A stretch of DNA of 64,000 nucleotides from Gemmatimonadota bacterium. Lineage in GTDB: Bacteria > Gemmatimonadota > Gemmatimonadetes > Gemmatimonadales > Gemmatimonadaceae. The translations under genes and the position numbers were made by a program. Positions 39,400-48,351 of this stretch are shown one piece after another. The notes beneath the pieces are model-generated. The model was not told the origin of the DNA. It searched no databases and saw nothing but the letters and a program-made list of their open reading frames with translations. The stretch is taken from positions 1 through 64,000 of the forward strand of contig JAQBPX010000032.1 in the NCBI GenBank assembly GCA_028287305.1. The letters are read 5' to 3'. Numbering within the stretch: position 1 is the first letter of the stretch; every line of letters starts with the position of its first letter.

Positions 39400-42300
39400 A
39401 TGACCGACCTCCGCACCCGCGTCCAGCAGTCGCTTTCCGGCAGCTATACCATCGAGCGCGAGCTCGGCGGCGGGGGCATGTCGAAGGTCTTCGTCGCCGA
39501 CGAGCACCAGCTGGGCCGCAAGGTGGTGGTGAAGGTGCTCTCGCCCGAGCTCGCGGCGGCGATGTCGATCACGCGCTTCGAGCGCGAGATTCGCGTGGCC
39601 GCGTCGCTGCAGCAGGCGAACATCGTCCCCGTGTTTTCGGCCGGCGAGCTCGATGGCCTGCCGTACTACACGATGCCGTTCGTCGAGGGCGAGAGCCTTC
39701 GGGCACGCCTTGCGCTCGGGCCCCTCTCGATCGCCGAGTGCACGAGCATCATGCGCGACGTCTCGCGAGCGCTGGCGTACGCGCACGCGCACGGCGTGGT
39801 GCACAGGGACATCAAGCCCGATAACGTGCTCCTCTCCGGGCACACCGCGGTCGTCACCGACTTCGGCATCGCCAAGGCGATCGCCGCCGCCGCCGCCGGA
39901 CCGGCAGGCGTGACGCTCACGCAGCTGGGCACCGCGGTGGGCACGCCGGCGTACATGGCCCCCGAGCAGGCGGCGGGCGATCCGGACACCGATCACCGCG
40001 CGGACATCTACGCCTTTGGCTGCATGGCCTACGAGATGCTCGGCGGCCACGCGCCCTTCCATGGGCGCCCGGCACACAAGCTCCTCGCGGCGCACATGAG
40101 TGAGGCGCCGCGCCCGATCGCCGAGCTGCGGCCCGATTGTCCTGCCGCGCTGTCGTCGCTCGTCATGCAGTGCCTGGCCAAGGATCCCTCGGCGCGGCCG
40201 GCGAATGCGACCGACCTGCTGCAGCGACTCGACGCGATCGCATCGCCGTCATCGGCGCACGCGGCGATGCCAGGTATCCTGCTCGGCGGGCGCGGCATGC
40301 TTCAACGGGCGCTGCTGACGTATGCGATCGCATTCGTGGGCGTGGCGGTAGTTGCGCGCGCTGCCATCATCGCGGTGGGGCTCCCCGACTGGGTGTTTCC
40401 GGGGGCGCTGATCATGATGGCGCTCGGCCTCCCGGTGATCCTGTTCACGGCATACGCGCAATACGTGGCGCACCGCACGGCCACCGCCACGCCCACGTTC
40501 ACCCCGGGGGGGACGCCGTCGTTGGTTCCGGTGCAGGGAACCATGGCGACGCTCGCAATGCGCGCAAGCCCGCATGTGTCGTGGAGGCGCACCACGCGCG
40601 GCGGCTTCATCGCCGCATCCGTATTCATCGTGCTCGTTGCGGGCTTTATGATCCTGCGCGCGCTCGGGATCGGGCCCGCAGGCTCGCTGCTCGCCGCGGG
40701 CAAGCTGTCCTCGAGCGACAAGGTGCTCGTGGCTGCCTTCGACGCGCCTGCCGCGGATTCGTCGCTTGGCACCACGCTCGCCGAGGCGGTGCGGACGAAT
40801 CTCGCGCAGAGCAGCGTGGTGCGCACGGTGCAGGTGAGCGCCATCGTCGCGGCCCTCGAGCAGATGCACCGCGCCGACACCACCCGGGTGGACTACGCCG
40901 TAGGTCGCGAGATCGCACAGCGTCTCGGCGCGAAGGCGGTCGTGGCCGGAAGCGTGGTGCGCGCCGGCACGGGGTACATCGTGACCGCCCGGCTCGTGTC
41001 GTCGGAGTCGGGCGACGAGCTGGCGTCGTATCACGAGTCCGCGAGGGATGCCGGCGACCTGATCCCGGCGGTCGATCGCCTGACCAAGGCACTGCGCGGA
41101 AAGATTGGTGAGTCACTCAAGGCGGTGCGAGAGGCGCCCCGGCTCGACCAGGTATCCACCGGCTCGCTAGGGGCGCTCAAGAGCTACGCAGCCGGCCTTC
41201 GTGCCAACGACATCCAGGGTGATTACGCCGGCGCCGCGCAACTCTTCAAGGAGGCCATCCGGCAGGACAGCGCCTTCGCGAGCGCGTATGTGCAGCTTGC
41301 GTACTCGCTGCAGTCGATTGGAAGTGCGGCGAAGCTGGCTGAGGCCAATGCGGCGCTCACGACCGCGTTCAAGCTGCGCGACCGGCTGCCGGAGCGGGAG
41401 CGCTACAACGTGGAAGGCGCGTACTACGTGAGCGCCGAGCCAGATCGCACGAAGGCGATTCCTGCCTTCCGCCGTGCGGTGGAACTCGATTCGACCAATT
41501 ACGACGCCGCCAATTCGCTGGCCGCCATGCTCTCGGACACCCGGGATCATGCGGGCGCCGAGAAGATGTTCCGGCTGGCACTCGTGGGCGAACCGGCGAA
41601 TGGCACGATCCTGACGAACCTCGCAAACGAGCTCACGCTCGTGGGCCGGCATGCCGCGTTCGATTCGGTGATGGCGGTACTGGCCAGCGGTCATGTGCCG
41701 TTTCCGACCGTGGGATTCACCTTCTTCGAGCTCTGGAATCGGCGCGACTACGACGGTGCCGAGCGCCTTGCGCACGTCCAGGCAGACACCGCCTCGCCGC
41801 GCGCCGTGGTCGGGGCGCAGGAAGCACTGGTCAACCTTGCTGTGCTTCGTGGGCGGTTGCATGAGGCAGAACGCGGATACGTCCAGGTCATCGACGCGAA
41901 GGCGCGAGTGCGCGGCGACACGGTGGACGCATACGACCGCGTATTCTTCAATTCCCTCCTTGACGGTGAGCTTCGAGGAAATGTCGCTCGCGGCCTGGCG
42001 GAACTCGATGAGACCGCCCGAGCGCATCCGGTCGCGGGCGTGCCTGTGGCGAGCGATCAAAGCCTGAGCCTGGCGAGCGCGTATGCGCGCCTTGGGGCGG
42101 CCGCCAAGGCCCGACAGGTTCTCGTGGCGCACGAGGCCAAGCTCGACGCAATGGGCCGGAGACAGCAGGCGGTGCAACTCGCGCGAATCAAGGGCTGGAT
42201 CGCGCTGGCCGAGGGGAAGGTCGACACGGCTGTCACCTGGTTCCGTCGCAGTGACGCCGAGGTGGACGGGTTGCCGACAGCCAACTGCACCATCTGCATG

Positions 42301-42594
42301 CCGCTCAACCTGGGTATCGCCTTCGACCGCGGCAACCAACGTGATTCTGCGCGCAAGTACCTTGCTCAGTATGTCGAGATGACCGGGGGAGGCCGCATCC
42401 AGTTCGACCGCTTCTATCTCGCGCCGTCACTGTTTCGGCTCGGGGAACTGAGCGAAGCCGCGGGCGACGTGAAGGGAGCGACGGAGTACTACGGTCGGTT
42501 CGTCGACTTGTGGGTGCACGCCGATCCCGAGTTGCAGCCGAGAGTGGCTGAAGCGCGGAAGCGGATCGAGCGGTTGAATCGTGGGCGGCGGTAG
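39400..42594 (+). CDS. Ser/Thr protein kinase with membrane helices, FlgO-like domain and TPRs (1064 aa)
   Basis: The kinase domain is complete: GGGGMS loop, Lys45 in VVVK, VVHRDIKPDN (catalytic Asp137), DFG 154-156 and MAPEQ. Around residues 300-360 lie two hydrophobic helices and at ~410-430 a third, so the kinase faces the cytoplasm and the rest may lie outside or inside depending on topology. Residues ~440-570 resemble the FlgO-like domain (VLVAAFDAPAADSSLGTTLA, VVAGSVVRAGTGYIVTARLV). The last ~500 residues are TPR-like helices. The architecture is typical of Gemmatimonadota kinases. No neighbour is an evident substrate. Confidence 0.93.
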   Translation: MTDLRTRVQQSLSGSYTIERELGGGGMSKVFVADEHQLGRKVVVKVLSPELAAAMSITRFEREIRVAASLQQANIVPVFSAGELDGLPYYTMPFVEGESLRARLALGPLSIAECTSIMRDVSRALAYAHAHGVVHRDIKPDNVLLSGHTAVVTDFGIAKAIAAAAAGPAGVTLTQLGTAVGTPAYMAPEQAAGDPDTDHRADIYAFGCMAYEMLGGHAPFHGRPAHKLLAAHMSEAPRPIAELRPDCPAALSSLVMQCLAKDPSARPANATDLLQRLDAIASPSSAHAAMPGILLGGRGMLQRALLTYAIAFVGVAVVARAAIIAVGLPDWVFPGALIMMALGLPVILFTAYAQYVAHRTATATPTFTPGGTPSLVPVQGTMATLAMRASPHVSWRRTTRGGFIAASVFIVLVAGFMILRALGIGPAGSLLAAGKLSSSDKVLVAAFDAPAADSSLGTTLAEAVRTNLAQSSVVRTVQVSAIVAALEQMHRADTTRVDYAVGREIAQRLGAKAVVAGSVVRAGTGYIVTARLVSSESGDELASYHESARDAGDLIPAVDRLTKALRGKIGESLKAVREAPRLDQVSTGSLGALKSYAAGLRANDIQGDYAGAAQLFKEAIRQDSAFASAYVQLAYSLQSIGSAAKLAEANAALTTAFKLRDRLPERERYNVEGAYYVSAEPDRTKAIPAFRRAVELDSTNYDAANSLAAMLSDTRDHAGAEKMFRLALVGEPANGTILTNLANELTLVGRHAAFDSVMAVLASGHVPFPTVGFTFFELWNRRDYDGAERLAHVQADTASPRAVVGAQEALVNLAVLRGRLHEAERGYVQVIDAKARVRGDTVDAYDRVFFNSLLDGELRGNVARGLAELDETARAHPVAGVPVASDQSLSLASAYARLGAAAKARQVLVAHEAKLDAMGRRQQAVQLARIKGWIALAEGKVDTAVTWFRRSDAEVDGLPTANCTICMPLNLGIAFDRGNQRDSARKYLAQYVEMTGGGRIQFDRFYLAPSLFRLGELSEAAGDVKGATEYYGRFVDLWVHADPELQPRVAEARKRIERLNRGRR

Positions 42595-42615
42595 TCGCCG
42601 GTCACGCCGCTCACG

Positions 42616-43629
42616 CTAAGGGAGCACGAATCGCGCGAACGACTCCGCGTCGATGTTCGCCCCGCACACCACGATCCCGACCGTCTTCCCGTCCAGCCGC
42701 TCCCGCAGCGGATACATGAGCGCGGCGAGCGCCGCCGCGCCGGCGGGCTCCGTCACCAGCTTGGCCGACCGGTAGAGCAGGCGCATGCCGTCGCGGATCT
42801 GCTCGTCGCTCACCAGCACCACTTCGTCGACGAACCGCTGGTTCAGCGCGAGTGAATAGGGCTCCGTGCGCGGAGCACCGAGTGAATCGGCAATCGTGCG
42901 CACCTTGTCGAGCTCCTGCGTGGTGCCCGCCTGGAAGCTGCGATACATCGTATCGGCGCCCTCGGGCTCCACCACGTACACGCTCGTGTTCGGGCTCGCC
43001 AGCTTCACGGCGCACGCAACCCCACCGGTAAGTCCGCCGCCACCAGCGGCGACGATCACCGCGTCTAGCTGCACGCCGCGCTCCTGCACCTGGTCCACGA
43101 ACTCGAGGCCCACGGTGGCGGTGCCGAGCGCGGTCCTCGGACCTTCGTACGGATGCACGAACGTCCGGCCCTCGGCGGCTTCCACCTCGCGCACGCGCGC
43201 GAACGCCTCCGTCACGTTGTCCACCAGCTCTATCTCGGCTCCGAGCTCACGGCAGAGCTGGACGCGAAACGCATTTGCGGTGCGCGGCATCACGACCTTG
43301 GCGGTGGTGCCGAGCGTTCGCGAGCAGTAGGCGAGCGCGATAGCGTGGTTGCCAGCCGATACGCCGGTCACGCCCCGCGCGAGAGCCTCGGCCGAGAGGT
43401 CGAGCATGACGGAGAATGCACCGCGCGGCTTGAAGCTCCCGGTGCGCTGGAAGAGCTCCTCCTTCATCCACACCGCGGTGGCCTTGCCCGTGGCTCGGCC
43501 CACCGCGTCATCGGAGAGCGCGCGCACCGGCGTGGTGAGCACCAGGTCACCGAGCCGTTCGCGATTTGCGCGGATGGCGTCGAGCGTGGGGAAGGTGCCC
43601 GGCGTCACGCTCGCATCGGAGGCGCCCAT
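42616..43629 (-). CDS. Threonine/serine dehydratase-like PLP enzyme (complete)
   Basis: The 337-residue fold-type II PLP enzyme has SFKPRGAFSVML (cofactor Lys near 67), VSAGNHAIALAYC for substrate binding, and the glycine loop AAGGGGLTGG. It lacks the C-terminal ACT-like regulatory domain of biosynthetic IlvA, so it resembles catabolic TdcB-type or serine racemase-type enzymes. It starts immediately after the DHFR-like stop with no spacing and ends a run with TauE/SafE. A second, cut-off relative begins the window at 1-816. Confidence 0.9.
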   Translation of the reverse strand: MGASDASVTPGTFPTLDAIRANRERLGDLVLTTPVRALSDDAVGRATGKATAVWMKEELFQRTGSFKPRGAFSVMLDLSAEALARGVTGVSAGNHAIALAYCSRTLGTTAKVVMPRTANAFRVQLCRELGAEIELVDNVTEAFARVREVEAAEGRTFVHPYEGPRTALGTATVGLEFVDQVQERGVQLDAVIVAAGGGGLTGGVACAVKLASPNTSVYVVEPEGADTMYRSFQAGTTQELDKVRTIADSLGAPRTEPYSLALNQRFVDEVVLVSDEQIRDGMRLLYRSAKLVTEPAGAAALAALMYPLRERLDGKTVGIVVCGANIDAESFARFVLP

Positions 43630-44274
43630 CTACCGCTTCCGGATGAAGAGGTGCAGCGCGCGCTCTCCCTGCACCTGGCGATCGACGCCGTACCCGAGCT
43701 CACGCAGGTCGAGTCCGTGGAAGATGTGCTCACCCTTGCCGAGCAGCACCGGACTCAGTGCCAGATGCAGCTCGTCGACCAGCTGCGCCTGCAGGTACTG
43801 CCGAACCGTGGACACGCCACCGCCGATCCGAATCTGCTTGTCCCCCGCGGCGTCGCGCGCCTGCTCGAGCGCGGCGTGAATGCCGCCGGTCACGAAGCGG
43901 AACTCCGTTCCGCCGGCCATCTGGATCGGGTCACGCGCGTGATGCGTGAGCACGAATGTCGGGACGTGATACGGAGGGTCGTCACCCCACCAGCCCTTCC
44001 AGTTCTCGTCTGGCCACGGCCCACGAATGGGGCCGAACATGTTGCGGCCCATGATCCACGCGCCGTTGCCGGTCGCTCCCGCCTGCGCGACGTCATTGTC
44101 GACGCCGGTCTCGCCCTCGCCCCCGCCGTGCATGCTCTGGAATGCGTGAGTGGGGAAGAACCATCCCATCATGTCCATGGCCTTCACGCCAAGGGGGTTC
44201 TCCAGGCTCTGGTCGGCTCCAGCGCCGTATCCATCGAGCGAAATGCCGAAGCACGATACGCGAACTTCTGCCAT
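43630..44274 (-). CDS. Dihydrofolate reductase-like family protein (copy 4)
   Basis: The 214-residue protein reads VSCFGISLDGYGAGADQSLE, AWIMGRNMFGPIRGPW, RIGGGVSTVRQYLQAQLVDE and LHLALSPVLLGKGEHIFHGL. It is the RibD C-terminal fold with an insertion near residues 30-60 (a histidine- and glycine-rich loop, FQSMHGGGEGETG). It is preceded by TauE/SafE with 2 bases between and directly followed by the dehydratase, so it sits inside that operon. Confidence 0.9.
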   Translation of the reverse strand: MAEVRVSCFGISLDGYGAGADQSLENPLGVKAMDMMGWFFPTHAFQSMHGGGEGETGVDNDVAQAGATGNGAWIMGRNMFGPIRGPWPDENWKGWWGDDPPYHVPTFVLTHHARDPIQMAGGTEFRFVTGGIHAALEQARDAAGDKQIRIGGGVSTVRQYLQAQLVDELHLALSPVLLGKGEHIFHGLDLRELGYGVDRQVQGERALHLFIRKR

Positions 44275-44276
44275 GT

Positions 44277-45203
44277 CTAGGTCTCAGTGGCCACTGGGGG
44301 CGTTACGATCACGACGGGCGATGCGCCCGGGCGAGCGGCAGATCGAAGCATCATCCCCGCCGCGTACGTCACCACCCCGACTACGGCCCAGCGCAGCACG
44401 AGCAGGGGAAGCGACTTGACCAGGAACGCGGCGACGAGGACCGCCGGAATGCCGGCGAGCGTGAGTGCGATGGCGGGTCGGGGGCTGTACCGCGCCTTGC
44501 GGATGAAGGTCATGCTCCCGACCATTGCCACCACGGCGCTCGCTCCCATGATCACCGGGAACGCGGCGTGCGGGTCGAGGCCGAGCATGGTGAGGAGGAT
44601 CAGGCAGGGCGCGAAGTTGCCGATGCCGATCATCAGCAGCCCGCCGAAGACGAATGCGCCCGTGGAGGCGATCACGAGGCGTGTGGTGGGCAGGCCGATT
44701 GCCGTGCCGCCGCTGGGGAACACGCCGAGCGTGCTCATGGTCATGAAAGTCGCCGCGAGCAGGAGCCCGATGCCCATGCCGACCTGGATCGGCCTGCGTG
44801 GCAGCGACGTGACCACGCGCGCGCCGAGCCATCCACCGAGCACCGTCGCGACCATGACGCACATGAGGAGCGTGGCGTCGGCGTTCACGATCGTGAGGAA
44901 GATCAGCCCCTGCGCCGCGGCGGGCAGGGAGAGTCCCACGAGGATGGTGCCCGGCAGGTTCTCGTCGGGCACGATGCCGAAGGTCTTGAGGAGGGTCGTG
45001 GTAGTCGCGAACGAGCCGATGCCCAATGTGTCGAAGAAGGCGACGACGAAGCCGATCCCGAGCTCGAGGGCGCTCGGACGGAGGGTGCCGTCGCCACTCG
45101 TGGAACGCGCGCGACGGACGCTGAGCGCCCAGAGCAGCGCAAACACGAGCGCGGTCAACGCGATCAGCGTAAGCAGTGCGTTGCGAATGCCGAGGTGTGG
45201 CAT
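44277..45203 (-). CDS. TauE/SafE family membrane permease
   Basis: An AGGAGG nine bases before the ATG at 45203 favours this start over a GTG seven codons upstream; the product has 308 residues. It has about eight membrane helices, with ELGIGFVVAFFDTLGIGSFA, LGGWLGARVVTSLP and FVFGGLLMIGIGNFAPCLIL. The family moves sulfite, sulfoacetate or other organic anions across the inner membrane. The gene follows the TPR-secretin gene by 27 bases and precedes DHFR-like and dehydratase genes, all on one strand. Confidence 0.9.
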   Translation of the reverse strand: MPHLGIRNALLTLIALTALVFALLWALSVRRARSTSGDGTLRPSALELGIGFVVAFFDTLGIGSFATTTTLLKTFGIVPDENLPGTILVGLSLPAAAQGLIFLTIVNADATLLMCVMVATVLGGWLGARVVTSLPRRPIQVGMGIGLLLAATFMTMSTLGVFPSGGTAIGLPTTRLVIASTGAFVFGGLLMIGIGNFAPCLILLTMLGLDPHAAFPVIMGASAVVAMVGSMTFIRKARYSPRPAIALTLAGIPAVLVAAFLVKSLPLLVLRWAVVGVVTYAAGMMLRSAARPGASPVVIVTPPVATET

Positions 45204-45230
45204 TGAGGTGCTCCTCCTGTTCACGTACGC

Positions 45231-47060
45231 CTAGAAGTACAGCAGGCCTCGGAGCTGGTTGCCGATGCGGCGCGCAAACTCGTCACGAGACTGCCGTTGC
45301 GCGGCGACGACGTCCTCCCGCGAGAGCAGCTTCCGGAAGGTGTTGGTCGGGAGCGTCCGCGTGAGCTGGCGCAGGATGGTGATGCGCGCGTCGAGCTCGG
45401 GGAAGTACTCCTTGAGCTGCGTGAGGCCCGTGGTCTCGATGCTCCCCTCGCCGGGCTTCGATGTCGATTGCGTCTGGCCCACGCGCCGCGGCGTGAGCAC
45501 CATCAGCACCGAGGTCTCGAACAGCTGCTCCGACTTGCCCGAGAAGAGGTATTGCAGGAGGGGGATTTCCTGCAACACCGGCACGCCCGCCTTGATCGAG
45601 CGCGACTCGTGCTCGGACAACCCGCTGAGGATCACCGTCTGGTCGAAGTCCGCTACGACCGCCGTGGTCACGCGCTGGATGGTCTGCCGCACGGGCGTGT
45701 TGGAGCCCGGCACGAAGTTGGTGGCCACGAAGCTGCGCGAGGCGCTGACCGACAGCAGCACGGTGTTGTCGTCGATGAAGGTGGGCGTGATGGCGATCTC
45801 CGTCCCGATGCTCTTGTCGATCAGGGTTCCCGGTGCGAATCCGCCCGCGGAGCTCACCGGAATGGAGAGCTGCTCGCCCACGAAGTAGTTCGCCGGCTGG
45901 CCATCGAGCGCAACGAGCAGGGGACGCGCGAGCACGTCGGAGCGGTCGTAGCCGGTGTTCGCGATGTCCAGCGAGTAGAGCACTTCCGGAATCTTCAGCG
46001 AGCGCAGGATCGTCGAGCTCACGGACTGCGAGGTCACCCCATCGTTCCCCTCGGCGCGAGTGATGGCGCGGTCGTTGGAGGCGGCGAAGTTCGCCTTGAG
46101 GCCCGTGAGCAGGTTGACGCCGCGGTTCTCCGACTGGATCTCCTGCGTGCGGATCAGCATCAGGTCGACCTGCACCATGCGCGCCCTCGCGCCCGCGGGA
46201 AGCTGCGGCAGCGGTTGCATCATGGTGGACTTGGCCTCGGTCTCCCCGCTCGTGAGGAAGGGCGAGCGCGTGGCGGCTGGAAATCCCGACATGCTGTCGA
46301 TGACGGCGCCCGGCAGGCGCGCGGCAACGGCTCCCGGGGTGGCAGCACTCACCCGGGACATCCGCGATTGCTCCGCGCGCCAGTCGCCCAGTCGCTGGCG
46401 CAGCTCGGCCACAGCGCCGGCGTCGCCGGCGACGCTCGCAAACTGCTCGCTCCACTGCGTGGCCTGCGCGCTGTCACCGGCCGCCGCCGCGATCATCGCG
46501 GCATTGTGCAGGAGCCCGGCGTCGTGGGGCGACGCCACCAGCGCGCGCTCCACCACCGCCTGCGCTTCCGCGAACATGGCGCTGAGGTACAGCGCGCGAG
46601 CGAGCTCGCCGAGGATTGCGGGCTCACGACGATTGAGGACGGCTGCGCGCGAGAGGTGCTCGATGCTCGCCGCGTAGCGTCCGGCCGCGATCTCGAGGAC
46701 GCCGAGGCGGTAGGCGGCCAGCCAGCTGCGCTCGTCGAAGAGGAGTGCCTGCTGGTAGCCGACCTGCGCGAGCTCACGCTTGGGGATGTCGCCGTCGAGC
46801 GCATCGGCCTCGAAGGTGGCGGCCAGTGCGAGGTGCGCCCTGGCATTGCGTGGGTCGTACTTGAGGACTTGCCGGAAATCGCGGCGCGCGTCGTCCACCT
46901 TGCCGAGTTGCAGCGCGCTCACGCCGTGCCGAAGCAGGTCGTCCTGCGGTGCCGGGGACGCTTCCGTGCCCACCGGCCGACCGGACCCGGCGCGACTGCA
47001 GGCAGCGAGCGACAGCGCGGCAGCGAGCGCGACCGGATGGATCGAGAGTCTGGAATTCAT
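45231..47060 (-). CDS. TPR-secretin lipoprotein (orphan GspD/PilQ-like channel domain)
   Basis: 609 residues. LAAALSLAAC is a lipobox (Cys about 21). Residues ~40-210 are TPRs. From about residue 290 the secretin channel domain follows: MVQVDLMLIRTQEIQSENRG, LARPLLVALDGQPANYFVGE, GTEIAITPTFIDDNTVLLSV, VVADFDQTVILSGLSEHESR, and the hallmark PVLQEIPLLQYLFSG near 490-505. Secretins form outer-membrane pores for type II/III secretion, pili or phage. The usual N0/N1 ring domains are absent, replaced by TPRs, and no secretion ATPase, pilin or inner-membrane platform gene is near. It lies between a membrane-anchored AraC gene and TauE/SafE, with a barrel-like protein gene further upstream. Confidence 0.88.
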   Translation of the reverse strand: MNSRLSIHPVALAAALSLAACSRAGSGRPVGTEASPAPQDDLLRHGVSALQLGKVDDARRDFRQVLKYDPRNARAHLALAATFEADALDGDIPKRELAQVGYQQALLFDERSWLAAYRLGVLEIAAGRYAASIEHLSRAAVLNRREPAILGELARALYLSAMFAEAQAVVERALVASPHDAGLLHNAAMIAAAAGDSAQATQWSEQFASVAGDAGAVAELRQRLGDWRAEQSRMSRVSAATPGAVAARLPGAVIDSMSGFPAATRSPFLTSGETEAKSTMMQPLPQLPAGARARMVQVDLMLIRTQEIQSENRGVNLLTGLKANFAASNDRAITRAEGNDGVTSQSVSSTILRSLKIPEVLYSLDIANTGYDRSDVLARPLLVALDGQPANYFVGEQLSIPVSSAGGFAPGTLIDKSIGTEIAITPTFIDDNTVLLSVSASRSFVATNFVPGSNTPVRQTIQRVTTAVVADFDQTVILSGLSEHESRSIKAGVPVLQEIPLLQYLFSGKSEQLFETSVLMVLTPRRVGQTQSTSKPGEGSIETTGLTQLKEYFPELDARITILRQLTRTLPTNTFRKLLSREDVVAAQRQSRDEFARRIGNQLRGLLYF

Positions 47061-47127
47061 TTATGACGCAATGTTGGACCGCGGAGGGTGGCGTCGCAAG
47101 CAGCGCGGGCAGGCAAGTGAAGAAGTT

Positions 47128-48303
47128 CTAGGCCCCGATCGCCTGGCGGAACGCCGACGGTGTCTGGCTCGTGTGCTTCTTGAATGCCTGGTTGAACGTC
47201 GACTTGCTCGCGAAGCCCGCGTCGAGTGCGAGCGCCAGCACCTTGAGCCGCGAGGCGTCGCCACCGGCAATCCGGCGCTGGACCTCGCGCACCCGGTAGC
47301 CGTTCACGAAGTCGTGGAAGGTCTGGCCGACCTGTGCGTTGAGGACCTCGGAAAGCTTGTGCGGCGTGGTGTCGAGGCGCGATGAAAGGTCGGCGAGCGT
47401 GAGCTCGCTGTCCTTCCACGGCTCCCCCGTATCCATGATGTGAAGCAGCGCGGCCTGGAGCCGCGCGGCTTCGACACCGCTCATTCCTGAACGACCGTAG
47501 CGGGGAGGCTCGACGTCGGGTGTCGTATCGACCTCCACGGCACGCGGCGCCGCTCGCATTACGGGGAATTCAGACGTGACGTATCTGAAGACCTCCGGCT
47601 GCCTGAGCCCCATGTAGCCGATCGCATACACGAGCAGCGCGATGGCGAGCGAGACGTGTTCTTCCCGGATGTGCACCGGGGCGTTCGACACGAGCACGCC
47701 GGCCGCCAGGATCCAGATGGCCATGGCGGAAGCGGACAGCCATCCCAGCCAGGCGAGGTTGACGCTGCCGAGGTTGGAGTAGCTGTCCAGGATGTGCTGG
47801 CGGTGACGTCGCAGGAAGAGCAGCGTGGCGACGGAATAGCCGAGCCCCGACGCGTACTTCGTGAGGTCGAAGATCGCGATGTGCGCGGGCTCGCCGTGTG
47901 ACGTCCATGCGTCGAGTACGGCGAGCTTCTCCGGGCCACTCAACAGGATGTAGGGAAGGGCGACGAGCAGTGCGATCGCCGGGAGGACGAAGTGCGCGAG
48001 ATCGCTGCTGCGAAAGCGCCACGAACGATCGCCGGCTGCGCGCGCGTACAGGAACACGAATGGGCCGAACAGCCACGTGACTGGGTACGAGATGCCGAAG
48101 AAGTACGGGTACGCGCGAAAGAGTGGCGTCGAGTAGTAGACCGTCGAGGCCAGGTACAGCGTGCACGCGGCCACGAGCCCTGACAGGAGGCGGTTGGCAG
48201 TCCGGTTTCTTCGCTGCACGAAGAGCACACCGGCGAGCAGCACGCCGTGCAGGGCGCCGAGTGCGCTTGCGAGCTGGATCCAGTCGAGGGTGAGGCTCGC
48301 CAT
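47128..48303 (-). CDS. Membrane-anchored AraC-family regulator
   Basis: The 391-residue protein has about seven hydrophobic helices in residues 1-235, then a linker. The AraC DNA-binding domain follows: SELTLADLSSRLDTTPHKLS, then FHDFVNGYRVREVQRRIAGG, then VLALALDAGFASKSTFNQAF and KKHTSQTPSAFRQ. It presumably senses an envelope or extracellular signal and acts on nearby DNA. The ATG at 48303 sits inside the 3' arm of an 11-base-pair hairpin in the message, so translation may be controlled by structure. Neighbours are the barrel-like protein (upstream) and the secretin lipoprotein (downstream). Confidence 0.9.
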   Translation of the reverse strand: MASLTLDWIQLASALGALHGVLLAGVLFVQRRNRTANRLLSGLVAACTLYLASTVYYSTPLFRAYPYFFGISYPVTWLFGPFVFLYARAAGDRSWRFRSSDLAHFVLPAIALLVALPYILLSGPEKLAVLDAWTSHGEPAHIAIFDLTKYASGLGYSVATLLFLRRHRQHILDSYSNLGSVNLAWLGWLSASAMAIWILAAGVLVSNAPVHIREEHVSLAIALLVYAIGYMGLRQPEVFRYVTSEFPVMRAAPRAVEVDTTPDVEPPRYGRSGMSGVEAARLQAALLHIMDTGEPWKDSELTLADLSSRLDTTPHKLSEVLNAQVGQTFHDFVNGYRVREVQRRIAGGDASRLKVLALALDAGFASKSTFNQAFKKHTSQTPSAFRQAIGA

Positions 48304-48326
48304 GCCCGGAAGATACCGGGCATGGC
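48299..48326 (-). promoter_or_regulatory. Hairpin that covers the start codon of the AraC gene
   Basis: On the coding strand GCCATGCCCGG pairs with CCGGGCATGGC around a 6-base loop (TATCTT). The gene's ATG is in the second arm; the first arm carries another, out-of-frame ATG 20 bases upstream. The same element begins 26 bases after the barrel gene's stop, so it may also end that transcript. Confidence 0.6.
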
Positions 48327-48351
48327 GACCCCGGCCAGATCACGTCCCAGG

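Noticed and set aside
42616-44274. The TauE/DHFR-like/dehydratase run as a dedicated sulfonate or amino-acid pathway
   Set aside because: Spacing supports one transcript, but the three families have no common substrate that the sequence reveals.
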